In this document: piece after piece, positions 34,020 through 42,557 of the stretch
How positions within the stretch are numbered: the first letter of the stretch is position 1
How the letters are laid out: every line of letters starts with the position of its first letter
Assembly (NCBI RefSeq): GCF_019145435.1
Contig: NZ_JAHSTS010000001.1
Coordinates: 186,001-250,000 of the forward strand
Origin: Pseudomonas ekonensis
Lineage (GTDB): Bacteria; Pseudomonadota; Gammaproteobacteria; Pseudomonadales; Pseudomonadaceae
DNA length: 64,000 bases
Direction of reading: 5' to 3'
Notes under the pieces: model-generated
What the model was told of the DNA's origin: nothing
Database searches by the model: none
Seen by the model: only the letters and a program-made list of their open reading frames with translations
Made by a program: the position numbers and the translations under genes

Positions 34020-35561
34020 ATGACTTCCGCACTTGGCCTTGGGGCATTGCCCGCCCGCCGCACTTTCGCTGCACTCACCGCCAGCCTGCTGACCCTTTCC
34101 GTCAGCGCCGCCCCGTTGACCCGAGACAACGGCGCGGCGGTCGGCGACAACCAGAACTCGCAGACCGCCGGCGCCAATGGCCCGGTGCTGCTGCAGGACG
34201 TGCAACTGATCCAGAAGCTCCAGCGCTTCGACCGCGAACGCATCCCGGAACGTGTGGTGCATGCCCGCGGCACCGGCGCCCACGGCACCTTCACCGCCAG
34301 CGCCGACCTCAGCGACCTGAGCAAGGCCAAAGTCTTCGCCGCCGGTCAGGTCACGCCGGTCTTCGTGCGCTTCTCATCGGTGGTGCACGGCAACCATTCC
34401 CCGGAAACCCTGCGCGATCCGCGCGGCTTCGCCACCAAGTTCTACACGGCCGACGGCAACTGGGACCTGGTCGGCAACAATTTCCCGACCTTCTTCATCC
34501 GCGATGCGATCAAGTTCCCGGACATGGTGCACGCGTTCAAGCCGGACCCGCGCACCAACCTGGACGACGACTCGCGGCGCTTCGACTTCTTCTCCCATGT
34601 GCCCGAAGCCACACGCACCCTGACGGAGCTGTATTCCAACTCCGGCACCCCGGCCAGTTACCGGGAGATGGACGGCAACAGTGTGCATGCCTATAAGTTG
34701 GTCAACGCGAAGGGTGAAGTTCACTACGTGAAGTTTCACTGGAAAAGTTTGCAGGGCATCAAGAATCTGACGCCAGAACAGGTCGTGAAAGTTCAAGGGC
34801 AGGACTACAGCCATATGACCCATGACCTAGTGGCCAATATCGGCAAGGGCAACTTCCCTAAGTGGGACTTGTACATCCAGGTGCTAAAACCGGAAGATTT
34901 GTCCAAGTTTGATTTCGATCCGCTGGACGCAACCAAGATCTGGCCCGGTGTTCCTGAGCGAAAAGTTGGACAAATGGTGTTGAACCGCAATCCGTCGAAC
35001 GTTTTCCAGGAAACCGAACAAGTTGCCATGGCGCCAAGTAACCTGGTTCCCGGCATCGAACCTTCCGAAGACCGCTTGTTGCAGGGCCGGGTATTCGCTT
35101 ATGCGGATACGCAACTTCACCGTATCGGCACAAACGCCATGCAGTTACCGATCAACGCACCCAAAGTCGCCGTGAACAACGGCAACCAGGACGGCGCGAT
35201 GAATGCCGGCGCCAGCCGTTCCGGCGTGAACTATCAGCCGAGCCGTTTGCAGCCCCGGGAAGAGACGCCGGACGCGCGCTACAGCCAGACGGCCCTGCAG
35301 GGCAGCACCCGGCAGGCGAAGATCCAGCGTGAGCAGAATTTCCGGCAGGCGGGCGATCTGTACCGTTCGTACGGCCGGCAGGAGCGCCAGGACCTGATCG
35401 ACAGCTTCGGCGCTTCGCTGGCGGGGGCGGATGACGAGAGCAAGCACATCATCCTGTCTTTCCTGTACAAGGCCGACCCTGAGTACGGCGCCGGCGTGGC
35501 GAGAGTGGCCAAGGGCGACCTGGCGCGGGTCAAGGCGCTGGCGGCCAGGCTGGCGGACTGA
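34020..35561 (+). CDS. katB: Catalase KatB, exported monofunctional haem catalase
   Basis: The 513-residue enzyme disproportionates hydrogen peroxide. An N-terminal signal sequence (about 1-31, LTASLLTLSVSAA) fits the periplasmic KatB of Pseudomonas. Catalytic residues are His81 (RVVHARGTGAHG), Asn153/154 (VGNNFPTFFIRD) and haem-ligating Tyr361 (RVFAYADTQLHRIG). Length equals P. aeruginosa KatB. Between about 34690 and 35150 (residues about 224-376) the GC content falls to roughly half by hand count, against about 65 percent on both sides, with AAG, GTT and TTG codons that are rarer elsewhere in the gene. This looks like a mosaic exchange that keeps the frame. Confidence 0.93.
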   Translation: MTSALGLGALPARRTFAALTASLLTLSVSAAPLTRDNGAAVGDNQNSQTAGANGPVLLQDVQLIQKLQRFDRERIPERVVHARGTGAHGTFTASADLSDLSKAKVFAAGQVTPVFVRFSSVVHGNHSPETLRDPRGFATKFYTADGNWDLVGNNFPTFFIRDAIKFPDMVHAFKPDPRTNLDDDSRRFDFFSHVPEATRTLTELYSNSGTPASYREMDGNSVHAYKLVNAKGEVHYVKFHWKSLQGIKNLTPEQVVKVQGQDYSHMTHDLVANIGKGNFPKWDLYIQVLKPEDLSKFDFDPLDATKIWPGVPERKVGQMVLNRNPSNVFQETEQVAMAPSNLVPGIEPSEDRLLQGRVFAYADTQLHRIGTNAMQLPINAPKVAVNNGNQDGAMNAGASRSGVNYQPSRLQPREETPDARYSQTALQGSTRQAKIQREQNFRQAGDLYRSYGRQERQDLIDSFGASLAGADDESKHIILSFLYKADPEYGAGVARVAKGDLARVKALAARLAD

Positions 35562-35645
35562 GGCCTGAATGCCGTCGGCCGATGAGCGCCGCTGCGCCCA
35601 TCGGCCGCGGCTGCGTTATCATCGCGGTTTTTGCCGGGGGTTCAG

Positions 35646-37013
35646 ATGGCCAAGGCCAAGCGCATGTACGGCTGCACCGAGTGCGGCGCCACCTTTCCCA
35701 AATGGGCGGGGCAGTGCGGCGAGTGCGGCGCCTGGAACACCCTGACCGAAACCCTGGTCGAGAGCGGCGGGGCGGCGGCGCCGAGCGGCCGCACCGGTTG
35801 GGCGGGGCAGCAGGCGCAGATCAAGACGCTGGCCGAAGTCAGCGTCGAGGAAGTCCCGCGCTTCTCCACCGCCTCCGGCGAGCTGGACCGGGTGCTGGGC
35901 GGAGGCCTGGTGGACGGTTCGGTGGTGCTGATCGGCGGCGATCCCGGCATCGGCAAATCGACGATCCTGCTGCAGACCCTGTGCAACCTGGCCCGCAGCA
36001 TGCCTGCCCTGTACGTCACCGGTGAAGAGTCCCAGCAGCAGGTGGCGATGCGCGCCCGGCGTCTGGGCTTGCCGCAGGATCAACTGCGGGTGATGACCGA
36101 GACCTGCATCGAAAGCATCATCGCCACGGCCCGACAGGAAAAGCCGCGGGTGATGGTGATCGACTCGATCCAGACGATCTTCACCGAACAACTGCAGTCG
36201 GCGCCGGGCGGCGTGTCTCAGGTGCGCGAAAGCGCGGCGCTGCTGGTGCGTTACGCCAAGCAGAGCGGCACGGCGATTTTCCTGGTGGGCCATGTCACCA
36301 AGGAAGGTGCGCTGGCCGGCCCGCGTGTGCTGGAGCACATGGTCGATACCGTGCTGTATTTCGAGGGCGAGTCCGATGGCCGGCTGCGTTTGCTGCGGGC
36401 GGTGAAGAACCGCTTCGGCGCGGTCAACGAACTGGGCGTGTTCGGCATGACCGACAGGGGGCTGAAGGAAGTCTCCAACCCGTCGGCGATCTTTCTGACC
36501 CGTGCCCAGGAAGAAGTGCCGGGCAGCGTGGTGATGGCGACCTGGGAAGGCACCCGGCCGATGCTGGTGGAGGTTCAGGCGCTGGTGGACGACAGCCATC
36601 TGGCCAACCCGCGCCGGGTGACGCTGGGGCTCGACCAGAACCGCCTGGCGATGCTGCTGGCGGTGCTTCACCGTCACGGCGGCATCCCGACCCACGACCA
36701 GGATGTGTTCCTCAACGTGGTCGGCGGCGTGAAGGTGCTGGAGACCGCGTCTGACCTGGCGCTGATGGCGGCGGTCATGTCGAGTCTGCGCAACCGGCCG
36801 TTGCCCCACGACCTGCTGGTGTTCGGCGAAGTCGGCCTGTCCGGTGAGGTGCGCCCGGTGCCCAGCGGCCAGGAACGTCTGAAGGAAGCGGCCAAGCACG
36901 GCTTCAAGCGCGCGATCGTGCCCAAGGGCAATGCGCCGAAGGAAGCGCCGCAGGGCTTGCAGATCATTGCCGTGACACGGCTGGAGCAGGCGCTGGATTC
37001 GCTGTTCGAGTAA
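35646..37013 (+). CDS. radA: DNA repair protein RadA (Sms)
   Basis: The 455-residue protein helps branch migration and processing of recombination intermediates. It has the N-terminal C4 zinc finger (Cys10, Cys13, Cys24, Cys27), Walker A GGDPGIGKST (97-105), Walker B VMVIDS, the RadA-specific KNRFG motif (254-258) and a C-terminal Lon-protease-like domain without the catalytic pair. The ATG at 35646 gives the canonical MAKAKRMYGCTECG start. It is monocistronic and convergent with a PilZ gene. Confidence 0.97.
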   Translation: MAKAKRMYGCTECGATFPKWAGQCGECGAWNTLTETLVESGGAAAPSGRTGWAGQQAQIKTLAEVSVEEVPRFSTASGELDRVLGGGLVDGSVVLIGGDPGIGKSTILLQTLCNLARSMPALYVTGEESQQQVAMRARRLGLPQDQLRVMTETCIESIIATARQEKPRVMVIDSIQTIFTEQLQSAPGGVSQVRESAALLVRYAKQSGTAIFLVGHVTKEGALAGPRVLEHMVDTVLYFEGESDGRLRLLRAVKNRFGAVNELGVFGMTDRGLKEVSNPSAIFLTRAQEEVPGSVVMATWEGTRPMLVEVQALVDDSHLANPRRVTLGLDQNRLAMLLAVLHRHGGIPTHDQDVFLNVVGGVKVLETASDLALMAAVMSSLRNRPLPHDLLVFGEVGLSGEVRPVPSGQERLKEAAKHGFKRAIVPKGNAPKEAPQGLQIIAVTRLEQALDSLFE

Positions 37014-37020
37014 CCCGGAT

Positions 37021-37056
37021 CCCCTGTAGGCGCCAGCAGGCTGGCGTCTACAGGGG
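37021..37056. repeat. Palindromic REP-like hairpin between radA and the PilZ gene
   Basis: CCCCTGTAG and CTACAGGGG frame an inner CGCCAG / CTGGCG stem. The core sequence CGCCAGCAGGCTGGCG belongs to the same REP family found at 7754, 39896 and 54351. It occupies the convergent gap and could also terminate transcription. Confidence 0.75.
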
Positions 37057-37067
37057 ATCGTCGGTGT

Positions 37068-37424
37068 TCAGAGTTCGATCAGCGCGGCCAGTTCGCGCTC
37101 GAGCTCGGACTCGTCCGCCAGGTTGAGCTCGATCAGCCGCCGCAGGCGCTGGATCGACTCCAGGCTGATGTGCCGGCAGACAAACCCCAGCTGACCGCGG
37201 TCCTCGTGCGCCAGTTGCGCATCCATCTCGATCTCGACGTCGTCGCTCAAGTGGATGCTGACGAAAAAATCCTGCTCCGGATCGCCGAGCCACGGTTGCG
37301 GCTTCTCGATCAAAAGCCCCTTGAGTGACAGGTCGACCAGCTTCACCGGCCAGATGTACTCGCCCTGGCTCAATTCGGTCTTGGCATCGAACGCAATACG
37401 TTTGAAGCGGCGACGCTCGCTCAT
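37068..37424 (-). CDS. PilZ-domain c-di-GMP receptor protein
   Basis: This 118-residue protein is a single PilZ domain. The N-terminal RRRFKR segment supplies the RxxxR-type arginines and DLSLKGLLIE is the (D/N)xSxxG motif, which together bind c-di-GMP. Such stand-alone adaptors alter motility, exopolysaccharide or other outputs through a partner. The ATG at 37424 begins MSERRRFKRIAF. The MorA-type cyclase/phosphodiesterase at 47134 is a possible upstream source of signal but is not specifically linked. Confidence 0.92.
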   Translation of the reverse strand: MSERRRFKRIAFDAKTELSQGEYIWPVKLVDLSLKGLLIEKPQPWLGDPEQDFFVSIHLSDDVEIEMDAQLAHEDRGQLGFVCRHISLESIQRLRRLIELNLADESELERELAALIEL

Positions 37425-37576
37425 GGCGCACTCCTCTTGAAGGTACGCTGACTATAGACCCGGCCCGTCGGGCGCGACCAGCGCCGCAGGGCGGCCTCAG
37501 ACCAATGTCGGGTATGGTCTTTACGGCCAACAGCGCTAAACTCGGGGTGGCTGTCTTTCTTGTCCACCCTGGCTGG

Positions 37577-37599
37577 AATAATAAAATGAAAAATAATAA
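37577..37599 (+). promoter_or_regulatory. Two Crc/Hfq-type motifs flanking the cstA start codon
   Basis: AATAATAA occurs at 37577-37584 and again at 37592-37599, on each side of the ATG at 37586. Both fit AAnAAnAA, the A-rich sequence bound by Hfq with Crc to block translation in Pseudomonas catabolite repression. The position over the initiation region is exactly where such sites act. Confidence 0.7.
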
Positions 37600-39652
37600 T
37601 AGCCCGCTACGCCACTTACCCTGGCTGGTGCTGGCAATCGTAGGGGCGTGCGCCCTGGGCGTCGTGGCCTTGCGTCGAGGCGAGGCGATCAACGCCTTGT
37701 GGATCGTGGTCGCCGCCGTGGCCATCTATCTGGTCGCGTACCGCTACTACAGCCTGTTCATCGCAAACAATGTGATGCAACTCGATCCGCGCCGGGCCAC
37801 CCCCGCCGTGATCAACAACGACGGTCTGGACTATGTGCCGACCAACAAACACATTCTCTTCGGACACCACTTCGCGGCCATCGCCGGCGCGGGGCCCCTG
37901 GTCGGCCCGGTGCTGGCGGCGCAGATGGGGTACCTGCCCGGCACCTTGTGGCTGATCGCCGGCGTGGTGCTGGCGGGCGCGGTGCAGGACTTCATGGTCC
38001 TGTTCATGTCCACCCGCCGCAACGGCCGCTCCCTGGGCGACATGGTGCGCGAGGAAATGGGCCGCATCCCTGGCACCATTGCCCTGTTCGGCTGCTTCCT
38101 GATCATGATCATCATCCTCGCGGTGCTGGCGCTGATCGTGGTCAAGGCCCTGGCCGAGAGCCCGTGGGGCATCTTCACCGTGATGGCGACCATCCCGATC
38201 GCGATGTTCATGGGCGTGTACATGCGCTACATCCGTCCGGGCCGCATCGGCGAGATCTCGGTGATCGGCGTGTTGCTGCTGCTGGGCTCGATCTGGCTGG
38301 GCGGGCAGGTCGCCGCCGATCCGGTGTGGGCCAAGGCCTTCACTTTCACCGGCGTGCAGATCACCTGGATGCTGATCGGCTACGGCTTCGTCGCGGCGGT
38401 GCTGCCGGTGTGGCTGATCCTCGCCCCGCGCGACTACCTCTCCACCTTCCTCAAGATCGGCACCATCATCGCTCTGGCGATCGGCATCCTGGTCACCATG
38501 CCCGAGCTGAAAATGCCGGCGCTGACCCAGTTCGTCGACGGCACCGGGCCTGTGTGGAAGGGCGGGCTGTTCCCGTTCCTGTTCATCACCATCGCCTGCG
38601 GCGCGGTGTCCGGGTTCCACGCGCTGATCTCTTCCGGCACCACGCCGAAGCTGCTGGACAACGAAACCAACGCCCGCTACATCGGCTACGGCGGCATGCT
38701 GATGGAGTCCTTCGTGGCCATCATGGCGATGGTCGCCGCGTCGGTGATCGAGCCGGGCGTTTACTTCGCCATGAACAGCCCGGCCGCCGTGGTCGGCGGT
38801 GATGTGGTGGCGGTGGCGACGGCGGTCAGCAACTGGGGCTTCGCCATCACCCCGGATGCGCTGCAGGCCGTGGCCCACGACATCGGCGAAACCACCATCC
38901 TGGCCCGCGCCGGCGGTGCGCCGACCCTGGCGGTGGGCATCGCGCAGATCCTGCACAGTGTCCTGCCGGGCGAAAACACCATGGCGTTCTGGTACCACTT
39001 CGCGATCCTGTTCGAGGCGCTGTTCATCCTGACCGCCGTGGACGCCGGCACCCGTGCCGGGCGTTTCATGCTGCAGGACCTGCTCGGTTCCTTCGTTCCG
39101 GCGTTGCAGCGCACCGAGTCCTGGACCGCCAACCTGATCGCCACCGCCGGCTGCGTGGCGATGTGGGGCTGGCTGCTGTACCAGGGCGTGATCGATCCGC
39201 TGGGCGGCATCAACACCTTGTGGCCGCTGTTCGGCATCTCCAACCAGATGCTGGCGGGCATCGCCCTGATGCTCGGCACCGTCGTGCTGATCAAGATGAA
39301 GCGTCAGCGCTTCATCTGGGTCACGCTGCTGCCGGCCGCCTGGCTGCTGATCTGCACCACCACCGCAGGCTTTATCAAGCTGTTCGACGCCAACCCGGCG
39401 ATCGGCTTCCTGTCGCTGGCCAAGAAGTACAGCGATGCGTTGGCCGCAGGCCAGGTGCTCGCGCCGGCCAAGAGCGTGGAGCAGATGCAGCACGTGATCT
39501 TCAACGCCTACACCAACGCGACGCTGACGGCGCTGTTCCTGTTCGTGGTGTTCAGCATCCTGTTCTATGCGCTCAAGGTCGGCATCGCCGCCTGGGGCAA
39601 AAAAGAGCGCACGGACAAAGAATCGCCGTTCCAGGCCCTGCCGGACGCGTAA
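37586..39652 (+). CDS. cstA: Carbon starvation protein CstA family (pyruvate/peptide transporter)
   Basis: A 688-residue inner membrane transporter with some 16-18 hydrophobic segments. Diagnostic regions are HHFAAIAGAGPLVGPVLAAQMGYLPGTLW near the N-terminus and ETNARYIGYGGMLMESFVAIMAMV in the centre. E. coli CstA and BtsT (YjiY) take up pyruvate and peptides. The ybdD and yjiA genes follow, which matches the btsT-yjiX-yjiA order. Two AAnAAnAA motifs over the start codon suggest Crc/Hfq control, which suits a gene for secondary carbon sources. Confidence 0.95.
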   Translation: MKNNNSPLRHLPWLVLAIVGACALGVVALRRGEAINALWIVVAAVAIYLVAYRYYSLFIANNVMQLDPRRATPAVINNDGLDYVPTNKHILFGHHFAAIAGAGPLVGPVLAAQMGYLPGTLWLIAGVVLAGAVQDFMVLFMSTRRNGRSLGDMVREEMGRIPGTIALFGCFLIMIIILAVLALIVVKALAESPWGIFTVMATIPIAMFMGVYMRYIRPGRIGEISVIGVLLLLGSIWLGGQVAADPVWAKAFTFTGVQITWMLIGYGFVAAVLPVWLILAPRDYLSTFLKIGTIIALAIGILVTMPELKMPALTQFVDGTGPVWKGGLFPFLFITIACGAVSGFHALISSGTTPKLLDNETNARYIGYGGMLMESFVAIMAMVAASVIEPGVYFAMNSPAAVVGGDVVAVATAVSNWGFAITPDALQAVAHDIGETTILARAGGAPTLAVGIAQILHSVLPGENTMAFWYHFAILFEALFILTAVDAGTRAGRFMLQDLLGSFVPALQRTESWTANLIATAGCVAMWGWLLYQGVIDPLGGINTLWPLFGISNQMLAGIALMLGTVVLIKMKRQRFIWVTLLPAAWLLICTTTAGFIKLFDANPAIGFLSLAKKYSDALAAGQVLAPAKSVEQMQHVIFNAYTNATLTALFLFVVFSILFYALKVGIAAWGKKERTDKESPFQALPDA

Positions 39653-39667
39653 CCTGAGGATTGCACC

Positions 39668-39865
39668 ATGTTCAATGACCTGAGTCGCCTCGGTAAATAC
39701 CTCGGTCAGGCCGCGCGCCTGATGGTCGGCATGCCCGACTACGACACTTACGTCGAGCATATGCAGACCAAGCACCCGGACAAGCCGGTGATGGACTACG
39801 AGACGTTCTTCCGCGAACGTCAGGAGGCCCGTTACGGCGGCAAGGGCGGGCCGAAGTGCTGTTGA
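39668..39865 (+). CDS. YbdD/YjiX family small protein
   Basis: The 65-residue protein ([38 protein letters not shown]) belongs to the conserved YbdD/YjiX family that always sits after cstA-type genes. The C-terminus ends GGPKCC, with two cysteines. It lacks a membrane segment and its role is unknown, perhaps an accessory to the transporter. It begins 15 bp after cstA. Confidence 0.92.
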   Translation: MFNDLSRLGKYLGQAARLMVGMPDYDTYVEHMQTKHPDKPVMDYETFFRERQEARYGGKGGPKCC

Positions 39866-39895
39866 GCTGACAGCCTGCGGCCGATGCAGTCAACC

Positions 39896-39985
39896 TGTGG
39901 GAGCGAGCCTGCTGGCGACGACGGTGTTTCATTCGACAATCATGTCGACTGATGCGCCGCCATCGCCAGCAGGCTCGCTCCCACA
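39896..39985. repeat. Inverted REP pair between ybdD and the CobW-family gene
   Basis: A REP unit (TGTGGGAGCGAGCCTGCTGG) at 39896 and its inverted partner (CCAGCAGGCTCGCTCCCACA, ending 39985) are separated by about 40 bases. This is the common Pseudomonas bipartite arrangement. It separates ybdD from the next gene by 151 bp but lies inside the conserved cluster. Confidence 0.85.
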
Positions 39986-40016
39986 TTTGTTTTGAGTCTT
40001 TTCAGGAGATCGAGCG

Positions 40017-40985
40017 TTGTCCTCTCCCATTCCCGTCACGGTGCTCAGCGGTTTCCTCGGCGCCGGCAAGACCACTTTGCTGCGCCACCTGCTCAAGGCC
40101 GAGCACGGCCTTAAGATCGCGGTGATCGAAAACGAATTCAGCGACGCCGGCATCGACACCCAGTTGCTCGGCGACGAACCCGTGCAGGTCATGACCCTGG
40201 CCAACGGTTGTGTCTGCTGCACCATCCACACCGATTTGACCAAGGCCCTGTACCTGCTGCTCGAACGGCTGGACAGCGGCGAAATCGCCTTCGACCGGCT
40301 GGTGATCGAATGCACCGGCCTGGCCGACCCGGCACCGTTGGCGCAGACCTTCTTCATCGACGAAGAACTGCGCGAGCGTTACCTGCTCGACGGCATCATC
40401 ACCCTGGTCGACGCCGCGCACGCCGACCTGCACCTGACCCAGACCATCGCCCAGGCGCAGGTCGGGTTTGCCGACCGCTTGCTGGTGAGCAAGACGGACC
40501 TGGTGGACGAAGCCGCCTTCACCGCCCTGAGCGAGCGGCTGACGCGCATCAACCGGCGGGCGCCCATCCGTGTGGTCGAGCACGGCCGGATCGACCTGGC
40601 CGAACTGCTCGACGTGCGGGGCTTCAATCTCAATGCCGACCTCGGCGGCGGGGTGAGCCTGCGGCCGGTGCGCCAGGCGCCGTCCATCGACCGGATCTCC
40701 AGCCTGGTGCTGCGCACCGACCGGCCGCTGGACATCGACCGCCTGAGCGGGTTCATGAACGAGCTGCTGGAGGAGCACGGACGGCAACTGCTGCGCTACA
40801 AGGGCGTGCTGAACATTGCCGGAGAGGATCGGCGCCTGGTCTTCCAGGGCGTCCTGAAGCTGTACGGGTTCGACTGGGACAGCGAATGGGCCGAAGGCGA
40901 GGCGCGGGAAAGCGTGATCGTGTTCATCGCCGATGACCTGCCCGAGGAGAAGATCCGGGCGGGGTTCGCCGAGATGGCGGGCTGA
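40017..40985 (+). CDS. yjiA: CobW/COG0523-family GTPase, YjiA type
   Basis: The 322-residue metal-chaperone GTPase has Walker A GFLGAGKTT (12-20), the metal-binding CVCC motif (65-68), ECTGLADP and the guanine-specificity motif SKTD, followed by a CobW C-terminal domain (about 215-315). Members deliver zinc or other metals to target proteins. Translation seems to begin at a TTG codon, with AGGAGATCGAGCG upstream; no suitable ATG is nearby. It closes the cstA-ybdD-yjiA group, although a REP pair separates it from ybdD. Confidence 0.9.
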   Translation: MSSPIPVTVLSGFLGAGKTTLLRHLLKAEHGLKIAVIENEFSDAGIDTQLLGDEPVQVMTLANGCVCCTIHTDLTKALYLLLERLDSGEIAFDRLVIECTGLADPAPLAQTFFIDEELRERYLLDGIITLVDAAHADLHLTQTIAQAQVGFADRLLVSKTDLVDEAAFTALSERLTRINRRAPIRVVEHGRIDLAELLDVRGFNLNADLGGGVSLRPVRQAPSIDRISSLVLRTDRPLDIDRLSGFMNELLEEHGRQLLRYKGVLNIAGEDRRLVFQGVLKLYGFDWDSEWAEGEARESVIVFIADDLPEEKIRAGFAEMAG

Positions 40986-41037
40986 GGGCGCGTCGCCGGC
41001 AGGCGGGCCCCCACGGATTGTCGGGCCGCACAGGCCA

Positions 41038-41066
41038 CTGTGGGAGCGGGCTTGCCCGCGAAGGCG
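41038..41066. repeat. REP unit downstream of yjiA
   Basis: CACTGTGGGAGCGGGCTTGC followed by CCGCGAAGG is the GGGAGCGGGCTTGCCCGCG variant of the Pseudomonas REP. It is in the convergent gap between yjiA and the distal GntR gene. Confidence 0.7.
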
Positions 41067-41068
41067 AA

Positions 41069-41779
41069 CTAGCCGGCGGCTCTGCGCTCGCGGGTCGAAT
41101 CGAGCAGTCCGTCCTCCAGACGCTCCAGGTAGCGGCCCATCAGCACCGCTGCCTTGTCCGCATCCCGGCCTTCCACCGCCTCGACGATCGCCAAGTGCGC
41201 CTGCCATGTGTCGCCCTCGGGAGCCTGCCCGGCATTGCGCGCAATGGCCAGCGACGTCAACGGCACCAGGCTGCCGAGAAAGTGCGCCAGCGGCGCATTC
41301 CCCGCCAGTTGCGCCAGTTGCAGATGAAACTCTCCGGACAGCCGGATCGCCGCACCGCGACGCGCTTGCGCCACGGCCAGGCGCAAGCGCTCCACACATG
41401 CCCGCAAGCGCTTGAGCCCGTCAGGCGATGCATTGCGGCAAGCCATGCGCACCAGCGTGGCTTCGGCCAGACGCCGAGCGTGCAGGGTTTGCCGGATCCG
41501 CTCGGCATCGGGCTCGGCGACCCGTGGCCGATGATGGGCGCGCAACACAATGACCTGTTCATGGGACAACTGCGTCAGCACCCGGCGCACCTCTGCGCGG
41601 CTGACGCCGAACATCGCCTTGAGGCTGTCTTCGGTGAAGCGCTCCGCAGGTCCGATCCGCTGCTCCAGGATCGCCTCGAGCAAGTGTCGGTACAGATCCT
41701 CCGCCGGCGCCCGCAGGCCGGGGAAGGGCAGGGCCGCCGGCATCCGGCGGGTGTGCGGCGACGTGGCAAGGCTGTTCAT
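41069..41779 (-). CDS. GntR-family regulator, FadR/FCD type
   Basis: The 236-residue protein has a GntR winged helix (about 25-90: LYRHLLEAILEQRIGPAERFTEDSLKAMFGVSRAEVRRVLTQL) and an all-helical FCD effector domain (about 100-230) with metal-type residues near EFHLQLAQLAGN. It follows another GntR gene by 24 bp and the two share a message with the dctA-like symporter. Two FCD regulators behind a dicarboxylate-type carrier is unusual. The ligand is unknown. Confidence 0.88.
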   Translation of the reverse strand: MNSLATSPHTRRMPAALPFPGLRAPAEDLYRHLLEAILEQRIGPAERFTEDSLKAMFGVSRAEVRRVLTQLSHEQVIVLRAHHRPRVAEPDAERIRQTLHARRLAEATLVRMACRNASPDGLKRLRACVERLRLAVAQARRGAAIRLSGEFHLQLAQLAGNAPLAHFLGSLVPLTSLAIARNAGQAPEGDTWQAHLAIVEAVEGRDADKAAVLMGRYLERLEDGLLDSTRERRAAG

Positions 41780-41803
41780 GGCCGGTCTCCCGTGTGAGGC
41801 GAT

Positions 41804-42508
41804 TCAGTTGCCGAGGTGGTCATCCGGAATGTTCAGCTCGATGCCCATCCGCCGTCCCTCGCGCAGGATGTGCCGGCGCATTTCGGCGCTGGCCTGGGCG
41901 CTGTTCCGGTTGCGGATGGCACGCACCACGGCTTCGTTCTCCTCCAGGCGTTCGGCCAGGTGCTCCGGCGAGTTGCGCAGCACTTCGGCGCTTTGCTTGA
42001 GGGCGTTGCCGGTCTGCTGCACCACGCTCTGGAAGATCGGGTTGGCGGTCAGGGCGAACAGTTCTTCGTGGAAGGCGATATAGGCGTTGGCCCCGGCTTC
42101 GCTGTCGCCGGCGTCGAGGGCTTCGCGCATGTCCATCAGGGTCAGGCGCAACTGCCCGACTTCCTTGCTGCCGACCGACTGTGCCACCAGGCCGACGATG
42201 AACGGCTCCAGGGTGTAGCGCAGTTGCAGGACGTCCTCGAGGCTGGCGCGGGCGACGGCGCTGTCGGCGCTTTGCGTGTCCTCGGCCTGCGCCTCGAGCA
42301 CCACCACGCCTTTGCCCGGCATCGAGCGCACCAGGCCCAGGGTTTCCAGCACGGTCACCGCTTCGCGCAGGCTCGGGCGGCTGATGCCCAGTTGTTCGGC
42401 CAGTTCGCGCTGGCCGGGCAGCATGTCGCCCGAGCGCCACTGGCCCCGGGCCAGTGCGGCACGGAGTTTTTCCACCACTGAGTTGACGACGGTTGAGGTA
42501 GTGATCAC
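41804..42508 (-). CDS. GntR-family regulator, FadR/LldR type
   Basis: The 234-residue protein has the FadR-type helix-turn-helix (about 8-70: VEKLRAALARGQWRSGDMLPGQRELAEQLGISRPSLREAVTVLE) and an FCD domain (about 90-220) with FHEELFALTANPIF. It begins at a GTG codon with GGAG upstream. It lies 49 bp after the dctA-like gene. The GGTCTTACC and GGTCTGACC sites upstream of that gene fit FadR-subfamily operators, so it probably represses its own operon until an organic acid appears. Confidence 0.9.
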   Translation of the reverse strand: MITTSTVVNSVVEKLRAALARGQWRSGDMLPGQRELAEQLGISRPSLREAVTVLETLGLVRSMPGKGVVVLEAQAEDTQSADSAVARASLEDVLQLRYTLEPFIVGLVAQSVGSKEVGQLRLTLMDMREALDAGDSEAGANAYIAFHEELFALTANPIFQSVVQQTGNALKQSAEVLRNSPEHLAERLEENEAVVRAIRNRNSAQASAEMRRHILREGRRMGIELNIPDDHLGN

Positions 42509-42557
42509 GTTTTCGCTCCATGGGCCGTGCCTGGGCCTCGCCAGGCACGGCGGTCAT

